Source of the DNA: Photobacterium indicum
GTDB taxonomy: Bacteria; Pseudomonadota; Gammaproteobacteria; Enterobacterales; Vibrionaceae
NCBI RefSeq assembly: GCF_003026215.1
Contig: NZ_PYOC01000020.1
Location: 1-52,158, forward strand
DNA length: 52,158 bases
Direction: 5' to 3'
The notes below the pieces were generated by a model. It did not search any database. It worked only from the letters and a program-made list of their open reading frames with translations, and had not been told where the DNA came from. Shown piece by piece: positions 24,334-31,668 of the stretch. Within the stretch, counting starts at the first letter, position 1, and every line of letters starts with the position of its first letter. The position numbers were made by a program, and so were the translations under genes.

Positions 24334-25584
24334 TTAAAACGGCTGGTTAATCATTACGCGAAACATATTATCTTCACTACCCCACGCGATTTCAGTACGA
24401 ACAACCACACCTTCAACTTGGAAACGAATCGCACCACCGGCGCTCCATTTCATATCTTTATGTAACTCAACTAAATTATATTCATCCGCAACACGGCCGA
24501 TATCAACGAAAGCCACCCACTGCCACCATGGTACGTCATACCAATCAAAAACGGGCCAGTCACCTAAGGGTTGCCAGTCAGGCAAGACTCGATATTCCAT
24601 GCTGTAACTCAATGCTGAACGATCAACATAACGACCGCCTTGGAAGCTACGTAAACGATATAGACCACCTAGCCGAGTACCTGCATATTCTGGCGGGCGA
24701 TTATATTCATCTTTGCCATTGATATTTTGGGTATTATTCCAACTAGGGGTATCGCCGGTATAAACATTAAAAGCAAAGACTTGTTGATCAATAAGATCTT
24801 TAAATGCACCTAAATCCCAAAACCAGCTTTGGCTCAGTTCCCATCTCCACCACTCCGGACTATCAGTATCACCGGGGGAATAGGTTACAGAAAACTGGCT
24901 ACGGCTACCTTCTGTAGGATTACGGGTATTATTACGGTTATCCCAATCAAAACGTGTTTCAAGCCCCCACACACTGGTCGGCTCTTCAAAGCCTATATCA
25001 CTAGCTGTAGAATCGGTAAACTCTCGACTTTGATAAAATGGCCGAAATTCTAATGACGATACCCCACTCGTCCATGGGCTGCTTCCTGTCAGAGTACGTG
25101 CTGGCTTAATCGCAGCCATGAAACCCTCAGATTCCCCCGCTCCAAACGGTAAAATATAGCGAGCAGTCAAACGGTATTGGGCTTCTTTACCATCAGCAAT
25201 AATGGCATCGTCTTGAGAAGAATCATTCAATGTGCCGTCACCCACATAATAATCAGCCTGATTAAAATCAGCAGCGTACAGCTCAGCACCAAATAACCAT
25301 CGACTATCTTGTGACAACACATAATTGTTCGCAGCAAGAAAGGTTATCCACGAATTTTTATCGGTAATAACACCCACACCAAGCAATGATGCCTGAGGCT
25401 GCCCAGCACTTTTAATCAAGCCTGCCGCACCAACCGCGAACCCTAAAGAGTCACTGGAAAAAGCAAACGGAACGGCCGCAAAATCAGGGGGATATTTTTT
25501 TTGATGCTCATCAGATAAAACTGATGCTGAATGCAATAAAGCCGTAGCAAGGGCTACGGCTTTAATTTTTTTATAGAAATTCAA
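24334..25584 (-). CDS. Omp85/BamA-superfamily outer-membrane barrel without POTRA domains
   Basis: A 416-aa protein with a signal peptide (about 1-24) and a barrel ending in a C-terminal Phe (MINQPF). DWDNRNNTRNPTEG (213-226) is the typical surface-antigen D15 motif, and RSFQGG (312-317) matches the (V/I)RGF-type lid-loop motif of BamA, TamA and FhaC. There is no room for POTRA repeats, unlike BamA (about 800 aa). Function is unknown. The only usable start in this frame is a TTG at 25584 with a weak ribosome-binding site. It lies 24 bp after alr on the same strand, so it may be read from the dnaB-alr transcript. Confidence 0.8.
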   Translation of the reverse strand: MNFYKKIKAVALATALLHSASVLSDEHQKKYPPDFAAVPFAFSSDSLGFAVGAAGLIKSAGQPQASLLGVGVITDKNSWITFLAANNYVLSQDSRWLFGAELYAADFNQADYYVGDGTLNDSSQDDAIIADGKEAQYRLTARYILPFGAGESEGFMAAIKPARTLTGSSPWTSGVSSLEFRPFYQSREFTDSTASDIGFEEPTSVWGLETRFDWDNRNNTRNPTEGSRSQFSVTYSPGDTDSPEWWRWELSQSWFWDLGAFKDLIDQQVFAFNVYTGDTPSWNNTQNINGKDEYNRPPEYAGTRLGGLYRLRSFQGGRYVDRSALSYSMEYRVLPDWQPLGDWPVFDWYDVPWWQWVAFVDIGRVADEYNLVELHKDMKWSAGGAIRFQVEGVVVRTEIAWGSEDNMFRVMINQPF

Positions 25585-25608
25585 ATTAATCTGTTCTTCA
25601 CTTTGCGA

Positions 25609-26688
25609 TTATAAATAGGTCATATCAACTCGTGATGTTAGCTTGGTCACTAACTCGTACGCGATTGTGCCAATATGCTCAGCGACAACTTCTGCAGGTA
25701 AACCATTGCCCCACAAAACCGCTTCATCACCGACTTTATCTTGCGCATTAGGCCCAAGATCGACAGTCAGCATGTCCATAGACACACGCCCAGCCATGGG
25801 TACGATACGACCATTAACTAAAACTGGGGTGCCATTCGGCGCTGTACGTGGGTAGCCATCACCGTAACCAATCGCAATTACGCCGACTTTTGTATCGCGC
25901 TCACTGGTCCATATGCCGCCATAACCGACTTGCTCACCTGCTTTCACATCACGAACTGCAATTAAGCTAGAGGTTAGTGTCATTACCGGCTGCAGGTTAA
26001 ATGCTTCAGCTGAACGGTCTGGTTCAATAAATGGAGAGACACCATACATAATAATGCCAGGACGAATCCATTCAAGCTGGCTATCAGGCCAAGCCAGTAT
26101 TCCCGCCGAAGCAGCCAAAGAACGCTCGCCACTGCAGCCTTCCGTTAACGATAGGAAGGTATTAATTTGTTGGTTAGTGACATTACTCGTCAGATCATCA
26201 GCACAACCAAAGTGACTCATATATCGCAATGGTTTAGCGACATTATCGCAGGCATGTAAGCGTTGTACAAAATCATCGAGTTGCTCAGGGCGCACACCTA
26301 AGCGATGCATTCCCGTATCAATCTTCAACCAAACAACCGCTTGGTTGTCTAATTCAGCCGATTCTAGCGCCTCTAGTTGCTCGATTGAATGGACGACAGT
26401 ATGAATATTATTCGTAACGATAATAGGTAAATCAGATGCGCCATAAAAACCTTCTAATAATAAGATAGGTTTAACGACCCCCCCTGCACGTAACGTTAAT
26501 GCTTCTTCAATACGAGCAACACCAAATGCATCAGCATCAGGTAAACTTTTTGCTACATGTAACAAGCCATGTCCGTATCCATTCGCTTTCACTACGGCTA
26601 ATAATTTACTATTCGGTGCCTGTAAATGCAGTTGTCGAATGTTATGTGTTAGCGCGTCGGTATTGATATAAGCTGTCGCCGCTTTCAT
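25609..26688 (-). CDS. alr: Alanine racemase, PLP-dependent
   Basis: Interconverts L- and D-alanine, supplying D-alanine for peptidoglycan. The 359-aa protein has the PLP-binding lysine K34 in VVKANGYGHG and the second catalytic residue Y256 in VGYGGIW, followed by GYGDGYPR. The N-terminal TIM barrel and C-terminal beta domain are both complete. It lies 28 bp downstream of dnaB on the same strand, a common pairing. Its ribosome-binding region holds a short tandem repeat (26692-26711) that duplicates the AGGAATT element. Confidence 0.96.
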   Translation of the reverse strand: MKAATAYINTDALTHNIRQLHLQAPNSKLLAVVKANGYGHGLLHVAKSLPDADAFGVARIEEALTLRAGGVVKPILLLEGFYGASDLPIIVTNNIHTVVHSIEQLEALESAELDNQAVVWLKIDTGMHRLGVRPEQLDDFVQRLHACDNVAKPLRYMSHFGCADDLTSNVTNQQINTFLSLTEGCSGERSLAASAGILAWPDSQLEWIRPGIIMYGVSPFIEPDRSAEAFNLQPVMTLTSSLIAVRDVKAGEQVGYGGIWTSERDTKVGVIAIGYGDGYPRTAPNGTPVLVNGRIVPMAGRVSMDMLTVDLGPNAQDKVGDEAVLWGNGLPAEVVAEHIGTIAYELVTKLTSRVDMTYL

Positions 26689-26691
26689 CGT

Positions 26692-26711
26692 TAATTCCTA
26701 ATTCCTAATTC
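26692..26711. repeat. Three-copy 7-bp tandem repeat in the alr ribosome-binding region
   Basis: TAATTCC occurs at 26692-26698 and 26699-26705, followed by a partial third copy. On the minus strand it reads as two AGGAATT elements, the nearer one seven bases from the alr ATG, so the Shine-Dalgarno sequence is duplicated. Confidence 0.7.
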
Positions 26712-26716
26712 TAAGA

Positions 26717-28114
26717 TCATTCTTCATCGAATGCAGGTCCTGCATAATTATCAAAGCGCGAGTATTGACCTTGGAACGTTAAGCGAACAGAGCCAATAGG
26801 ACCATTACGCTGCTTACCAATGATAATTTCTGCAATGCCTTTTAATGCACTTTCTTCGTTATACACTTCGTCACGATAAATAAACATAATCAAATCGGCA
26901 TCTTGCTCGATCGCACCAGATTCACGTAAGTCAGAGTTAATAGGGCGTTTATCAGCACGCTGCTCCAACGATCGGTTAAGCTGCGAAAGGGCAACAACAG
27001 GAACATTCAATTCCTTCGCCAATGCTTTAAGAGAGCGTGAAATTTCAGATATTTCTAAAGTACGATTATCTTGCATGCCAGGCACGCGCATTAGCTGAAG
27101 GTAATCGATCATGATCATGCTTAACCCGCCGTGGTCACGAGCAATACGACGCGCCCGTGAACGCAATTCGGTTGGTGTTAAGCCCGAGCTATCATCAATG
27201 AACATATTCTTCTTCTCCATCAGAATACCCATTGTTGATGAGATACGCGCCCAATCTTCATCATCAAGCTGACCGGTACGAATTTTCGTTTGATCAACAC
27301 GAGATAATGACGCCAACATACGCATCATGATTTGTTCTGAGGGCATTTCCAATGAAAAGATAAGCACCGGCTTTTCTTGGTCCATTGCTGCGTTTTCACA
27401 TAAATTCATCGCAAACGTGGTTTTACCCATAGATGGACGTGCCGCAACAATGATTAAATCTGAACCCTGCAGGCCTGCGGTTTTCTTATTGAGATCACTA
27501 AAACCAGTCGATACACCTGTAACACCATCTTGTGGCGTTTGGTATAGCAGTTCAATTCGCTCTAAGGTTTTTTCCAGAATGGTATCAACACTCTGTGGAC
27601 CTTCATTATCATTGGTGCGCTGCTCTGCAATCGCAAAAACTTTACTTTCTGCCATGTCGAGCAAGTCTTCACTGGTACGCCCTTGCGGATCATACCCGGC
27701 ATCAGCAATATCATTCGCCACACCAATCATGTCTCGAATTAATGCTCGCTCACGAACAATCTCGGCGTATGCTGCAATGTTTGCCGCTGAAGGCGTATTT
27801 TTAGCTAATTCTGCAAGGTAAGCAAAACCACCCACATCTTCTAATTTATCTGCACGCTCTAAATGTTCAGACAACGTAATAAGATCGAGGGGCTGCCCGC
27901 CCTCAAGTAACGCTGCTGTAGCTTCAAAAATAATACGATGAGGACGACTATAAAAGTCTTTTGAGACAACCTTCTCCGCAACGCGATCCCACTTTTCATT
28001 GTCCAACATTAAACCGCCCAGCACAGACTGCTCGGCTTCTAATGAATGTGGAGGCATTTTGATTGCATCCATCTGGGTATCTTTATATTTTTTCGGTTTA
28101 CTATTATCAGCCAT
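26717..28114 (-). CDS. dnaB: Replicative DNA helicase DnaB
   Basis: The hexameric 5'-3' helicase that drives the replication fork and activates primase. The 465-aa protein has an N-terminal DnaG-interacting domain (PPHSLEAEQSVLGGLM) and a C-terminal RecA-like ATPase. Walker A is ARPSMGKTT (about 225-233), followed by IIDYLQL (Walker B) and QLNRSLEQR. No intein or insertion is visible. It is followed by alr. The 246-bp gap to the divergent DUF481 gene should hold its promoter. Confidence 0.97.
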   Translation of the reverse strand: MADNSKPKKYKDTQMDAIKMPPHSLEAEQSVLGGLMLDNEKWDRVAEKVVSKDFYSRPHRIIFEATAALLEGGQPLDLITLSEHLERADKLEDVGGFAYLAELAKNTPSAANIAAYAEIVRERALIRDMIGVANDIADAGYDPQGRTSEDLLDMAESKVFAIAEQRTNDNEGPQSVDTILEKTLERIELLYQTPQDGVTGVSTGFSDLNKKTAGLQGSDLIIVAARPSMGKTTFAMNLCENAAMDQEKPVLIFSLEMPSEQIMMRMLASLSRVDQTKIRTGQLDDEDWARISSTMGILMEKKNMFIDDSSGLTPTELRSRARRIARDHGGLSMIMIDYLQLMRVPGMQDNRTLEISEISRSLKALAKELNVPVVALSQLNRSLEQRADKRPINSDLRESGAIEQDADLIMFIYRDEVYNEESALKGIAEIIIGKQRNGPIGSVRLTFQGQYSRFDNYAGPAFDEE

Positions 28115-28360
28115 AATGATCGCGCGGTTACCTGAAACGAAGCCTGTTAGTATACCTTATTCATGTCATCTCTACGCATATCTCGTACAGGATAAATAGA
28201 AAGATGCCTTTTTGTTGATAAGATGATTATGACGCTTTTTCTGCGAGCAAGATGTATCCCTTTGCTATTCTTGACCAAAAGCTGACAATTTTAAGGTAAA
28301 CTGCCCGCCAGCATTTATACCGACACGCTATTTAAATAACACTCGAGCAACGGAGGACAC

Positions 28361-29113
28361 TTGGCAAGATACTTACTCGCTTTACTACTGCTTGCCAGTT
28401 CTCACGCTTATGCTGATGATGACGATACGCCAAACCTCCCCCCTTCACCGCTATCTACGGAGATAGAGCTTGGTTACCAATCATTGTCGGGTAATTCAGA
28501 CTCACAATCGTTGAACACGCGGCTTGGACTTACGTATGTAAAAAACCAATTCCGTCACTCAGGTGAAGCAAAGTACTTATTAGTCAATAAAGATGGCGAA
28601 GAAGACAAACGTAAAGGTTCGTTAGAATTACAGTCAGATATGAAAATTAATGAGCGTGCCTATCTATTGGGTAATGCTAATTATGTTGACGATCGCTATG
28701 GGCCGTACTTTATCGATTTTACCTTAGCAACAGGTATGGGTTATCAGCTCTTTCGTCGCGAAACCGTCTTGATGGAAGTGGAAGCAGGCCCAGGCTACCG
28801 GCACCAAGAACCGAACCTGGACGAGATTGATTCCGATGACATCATTGTGCCAGATACGGTCGACGAACTTATTATCAGGGCAAGTACCAAAGTAACGTGG
28901 AAGCCGGTTAAAAATATGGAGTTGGATCTACGACTAACAGGCATAGCGGGTAACAGTAACAGTACGTTAGAAAGTGAAATAAATCTGACCAGCTCTGTGA
29001 CCGAACACATTGCGATAAAGATTAGCAGTTCACAAAAATATAATAGTTGGGTGCCCGATGGTTTGAAAAAGAGAGATTCAACCATGACGGTCAATTTACT
29101 GTTTAAGATTTAG
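28361..29113 (+). CDS. DUF481 outer-membrane protein
   Basis: A 250-aa exported protein. The first 18 residues (MARYLLALLLLASSHAYA) form a signal peptide, followed by an acidic DDDD linker. The rest is beta-strand-rich: TEIELGYQSLSGNSDSQSLN and FRHSGEAKYL are typical of DUF481 (YdiY-like salt-induced outer-membrane proteins). It ends TMTVNLLFKI. The start is TTG at 28361 with a very strong GGAGG four bases upstream; no ATG gives a complete signal peptide. Function is unknown. It diverges from dnaB and ends at a strong terminator. Confidence 0.85.
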   Translation: MARYLLALLLLASSHAYADDDDTPNLPPSPLSTEIELGYQSLSGNSDSQSLNTRLGLTYVKNQFRHSGEAKYLLVNKDGEEDKRKGSLELQSDMKINERAYLLGNANYVDDRYGPYFIDFTLATGMGYQLFRRETVLMEVEAGPGYRHQEPNLDEIDSDDIIVPDTVDELIIRASTKVTWKPVKNMELDLRLTGIAGNSNSTLESEINLTSSVTEHIAIKISSSQKYNSWVPDGLKKRDSTMTVNLLFKI

Positions 29114-29183
29114 CGCGTCGATTTCAGGGAAGAAGTTCTGTCGAACCCGCTAGATTCAGTTATGAATGGCATATTACAGATAC

Positions 29184-29213
29184 AAAAAAACCAGCCCAAA
29201 GGCTGGTTTTTTT
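29184..29213. terminator. Bidirectional terminator between DUF481 gene and rplI
   Basis: CCAGCC (29191-29196) and GGCTGG (29201-29206) form the stem, extended by As on the left and Ts to 29213 on the right. It suits both convergent transcription units. Confidence 0.92.
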
Positions 29214-29230
29214 ATTAACACTAAAAACTA

Positions 29231-29683
29231 TTACTCTGCAGCAACAATTGTTAGGTTAACTTTAGCGAATACGTCAGAGTTTAGCTGAATGCTAACTTCG
29301 TATTCGCCAGTGTTACGTAGCGCGCCTTCAGGTAGACGAACTTCGCTCTTCACTACTGCTTCGCCTGCCGCTGTAATAGCGTCAGCGATATCGCGAGTAC
29401 CGATAGAACCGAATAGTTTACCTTCGTCACCTGCTTTAGATGCGATAACGATCGCTTCTAGAGCAGCTAATTTTTCTGCACGAGCTTCAGAAGCAGCTAG
29501 TTGCTCAGCAACTTTAGCTTCTAGTTCTGCACGGCGAGTTTCGAACATTTCAACGTTAGCTTTAGTAGCCATAACAACTTTACCCTGTGGGATAAGGAAG
29601 TTACGAGCGTAACCAGACTTAACGTTTACTTGATCGCCTAGGCTACCTAGGTTACCGATTTTATCAAGTAGAATAACTTGCAT
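29231..29683 (-). CDS. rplI: 50S ribosomal protein L9
   Basis: A 150-aa 23S-rRNA-binding protein at the base of the L1 stalk. MQVILLDKIGNLGSLGDQVNVKSGYARNFLIPQGKA-type N-terminus, central long helix and C-terminal globular domain are all complete. It is the last gene of rpsF-priB-rpsR-rplI and lies 37 bp after rpsR. Confidence 0.98.
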   Translation of the reverse strand: MQVILLDKIGNLGSLGDQVNVKSGYARNFLIPQGKVVMATKANVEMFETRRAELEAKVAEQLAASEARAEKLAALEAIVIASKAGDEGKLFGSIGTRDIADAITAAGEAVVKSEVRLPEGALRNTGEYEVSIQLNSDVFAKVNLTIVAAE

Positions 29684-29720
29684 TATCTTGTCCTCTTTAT
29701 AAGTCTAAAAACTACTACGC

Positions 29721-29948
29721 TTACAGATGCTTATCTGTGTACGGTAGAAGTGCTAGGTAACGAGAACGCTTGATAGCGCGAGCTAGCTGACGTTGGTATT
29801 TAGCACGAGTACCAGTGATACGGCTCGGTACAATTTTACCAGCTTCAGTAATGTAGTTTTTTAGAGTAACTACGTCTTTGTAGTCGATCTCTTGTACGTC
29901 TTCTGCAGTGAAACGACAGAATTTACGACGACGGAAGAAACGTGCCAT
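29721..29948 (-). CDS. rpsR: 30S ribosomal protein S18
   Basis: A 75-aa protein that binds with S6 on the 30S platform. The basic N-terminus (MARFFRRRKFCRF) and KNYITEAGKIVPSRITGT and RQLARAIKRSRYLALLPYTD segments are diagnostic. It has a single N-terminal Cys rather than the four-Cys zinc form. It starts 3 bp after priB ends. Confidence 0.98.
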   Translation of the reverse strand: MARFFRRRKFCRFTAEDVQEIDYKDVVTLKNYITEAGKIVPSRITGTRAKYQRQLARAIKRSRYLALLPYTDKHL

Positions 29949-29951
29949 GGG

Positions 29952-30266
29952 CTAATCTCCTGAACAAATTATTTCAATGTGGTCGGCATGCAACACTAAT
30001 TTACCTATGCCATTACGGCCGGTTTGGTATGAGATAAATCCCGCTACCTTAGTGTGAATACCAACGGCTAAATCTTGAGTGAGAACTTGTAGACCTTTAC
30101 CACTGATTACTACGTTGATGTAACAATACACCTGTCGAGGTAAATCAGCTTCCCGTTGGTAGGAGCGATGCTCAAGCACAAAGTGACAATGAGGCACACC
30201 TGCCGGGGACTGGCTTCGTTTGGGGTCTTTGGCGATAACGCCAGATAACTCCAGACGATTGGTCAT
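29952..30266 (-). CDS. priB: Primosomal replication protein N PriB
   Basis: A 104-aa dimeric single-strand-DNA-binding OB-fold protein of the PriA-PriB-DnaT restart primosome. It begins MTNRLELSGVIAKDPKRSQSPAGVPHCHF and continues with HRSYQREADLPRQVYC, both typical. Its place between rpsF and rpsR is conserved in gamma-proteobacteria and links replication restart to ribosomal-protein expression. Confidence 0.96.
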   Translation of the reverse strand: MTNRLELSGVIAKDPKRSQSPAGVPHCHFVLEHRSYQREADLPRQVYCYINVVISGKGLQVLTQDLAVGIHTKVAGFISYQTGRNGIGKLVLHADHIEIICSGD

Positions 30267-30274
30267 ATTACAAA

Positions 30275-30700
30275 TTACTCAGCTGCAGCTTCGTCTTCAG
30301 CTTTTGCTGGAGCTTCTGCACGTGGCGCTTCTGAACGGTCAGAACGCTCTTCGCGGTCGTCACGCTTAGTGAAACGCTCTTCTTTAGCCTTCATCATTGG
30401 AGATGGCTCAGTTACAGCGTTTTTCGCACGCATGATCATGTTACGGATCACAGCATCGTTGAAACGGAAAGTCGTTTCAAGCTCGTCAACTACAGACTGC
30501 TCAGCTTCGATGTTCATAAGAACATAGTGTGCTTTGTGCAGTTTGTTGATTGGGTAAGCCATTTGACGGCGGCCCCAATCTTCTAGACGGTGAATTTGAC
30601 CACCAGAATCTTTGATTGAACCAGTGTAACGTTCGATCATGCCAGCAACCTGTTCGCTTTGATCAGGGTGCACCATGAATACGATTTCGTAATGACGCAT
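30275..30700 (-). CDS. rpsF: 30S ribosomal protein S6
   Basis: A 141-aa protein binding the 30S platform as a heterodimer with S18. MRHYEIVFMVHPDQSEQV and RLEDWGRRQMAYPINKLHKA are characteristic. The tail is long, charged and repetitive (DDREERSDRSEAPRAEA, then acidic), as in relatives where RimK can add glutamates, though here the chain ends AAAE and not EE. AAGGAG lies before the ATG. It is the first gene of the operon. Confidence 0.97.
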   Translation of the reverse strand: MRHYEIVFMVHPDQSEQVAGMIERYTGSIKDSGGQIHRLEDWGRRQMAYPINKLHKAHYVLMNIEAEQSVVDELETTFRFNDAVIRNMIMRAKNAVTEPSPMMKAKEERFTKRDDREERSDRSEAPRAEAPAKAEDEAAAE

Positions 30701-30778
30701 TGGTTGCTCCTTACGGATTAATCAGCTTCCAGATTTGGCTCGGTTAACCAGAGGAAGCAAGGAACTAAAAAAAGAACC
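30701..30778 (-). promoter_or_regulatory. rpsF leader, candidate S6:S18 autoregulatory element
   Basis: In the rpsF 5' leader (minus strand) GCTTCC (30758-30753) can pair with GGAAGC (30730-30725), enclosing a loop that contains AACCGAG. A second CCG lies next to the AAGGAG ribosome-binding site. In E. coli the S6:S18 complex represses this operon by binding a leader hairpin with an exposed CCG. Resemblance is by eye only. Confidence 0.35.
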
Positions 30779-30799
30779 GAGAATTTGGACACCGAATAG

Positions 30800-30826
30800 T
30801 ATAGAGAATACCCAATTGAAGCAAGA
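30800..30826 (-). promoter_or_regulatory. Possible promoter of the rpsF operon
   Basis: A good -10 TATACT (30805-30800, minus) lies about 100 bp before rpsF. The best -35 I see is TTGCTT (30826-30821), but with only a 15-bp spacer. The placement is sensible; the -35 is doubtful. Confidence 0.35.
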
Positions 30827-30857
30827 GCTTTTAGGTATTAATCCCAGTAAAAATGAA

Positions 30858-30893
30858 AATAAAAAAGGGCAGTGAAAATCACAGCCCTTTTAT
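30858..30893 (-). terminator. Terminator of the nsrR-rnr-rlmB unit
   Basis: AAAAGGGC-A-GTGA and TCAC-A-GCCCTTTT pair with one internal A-A mismatch around a short loop. On the minus strand it is followed by TTTTTTATTTT. It lies just after rlmB. Confidence 0.85.
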
Positions 30894-30930
30894 GTACTTC
30901 ATAATGTCGCTATCTAGCTAAAATAAAAGG

Positions 30931-31668
30931 CTAAATCTGACGTTGACGTACAGCTTCAAATAAACAGATACCTGTCGCGACAGACACATTAAGACTTGAA
31001 ACAGAGCCAGCCATTGGGATCTTGATTAAGTCGTCACATGTTTCACGCGTCAGACGACGCATTCCCTCACCTTCAGCACCCATAACAATGGCTAGTGGCC
31101 CTGTTAGTTTACTGTGGTAAATATCATGCGTTGCTTCACCAGCAGTACCGACAATCCACACACCTTTGTCTTGTAGTGCACGCATGGTACGCGCCAAGTT
31201 CGTTACACGTACCAGAGGCATCACTTCAGCAGCACCACAAGCGACTTTACTTGCGGTTGCAGTCAGCTGTGCTGCACGGTCTTTAGGAATAATTACCGCA
31301 GCGGCACCAGCAGCATCAGCATTACGTAAACAAGCACCTAGGTTATGAGGATCAGTTACGCCATCTAAAATCAATAACAGCGGATTTTCAGAGCCTTCTA
31401 AGATGGCATCTAAATCGTGTTCATTCAGCTGTTTTGCAGGCTTAACACGAGCAATAATACCTTGATGAGATGCGCCTTTAGCTTTGTCGTCTAATGCTTT
31501 ACGACCTGCTTGCTGAATAGTAATACCTAAGTCTTTCAATTCAGTAAGTAGCGGCATTAAGCGATCATCTTGACGATCTTTTAGCACAAATACTTCGATT
31601 AAACGTACCGGGTCTGTCGCTAAAACAGCTTTTACGGCATGAATACCGAAAATCATGTCATTACTCAT
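30931..31668 (-). CDS. rlmB: 23S rRNA (guanosine(2251)-2'-O)-methyltransferase RlmB
   Basis: A SPOUT-fold methyltransferase using S-adenosylmethionine to methylate G2251 in the 23S P-loop. The 245-aa protein has an N-terminal RNA-binding domain (IFGIHAVKAVL) and the trefoil-knot motifs NLGACLRNADAAGA, VMGAEGEGM and IPMAGSVSSLNVSVATGI. Its start overlaps the rnr stop by one base (TAATG). The rnr-rlmB order is the same as in E. coli. Confidence 0.96.
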   Translation of the reverse strand: MSNDMIFGIHAVKAVLATDPVRLIEVFVLKDRQDDRLMPLLTELKDLGITIQQAGRKALDDKAKGASHQGIIARVKPAKQLNEHDLDAILEGSENPLLLILDGVTDPHNLGACLRNADAAGAAAVIIPKDRAAQLTATASKVACGAAEVMPLVRVTNLARTMRALQDKGVWIVGTAGEATHDIYHSKLTGPLAIVMGAEGEGMRRLTRETCDDLIKIPMAGSVSSLNVSVATGICLFEAVRQRQI

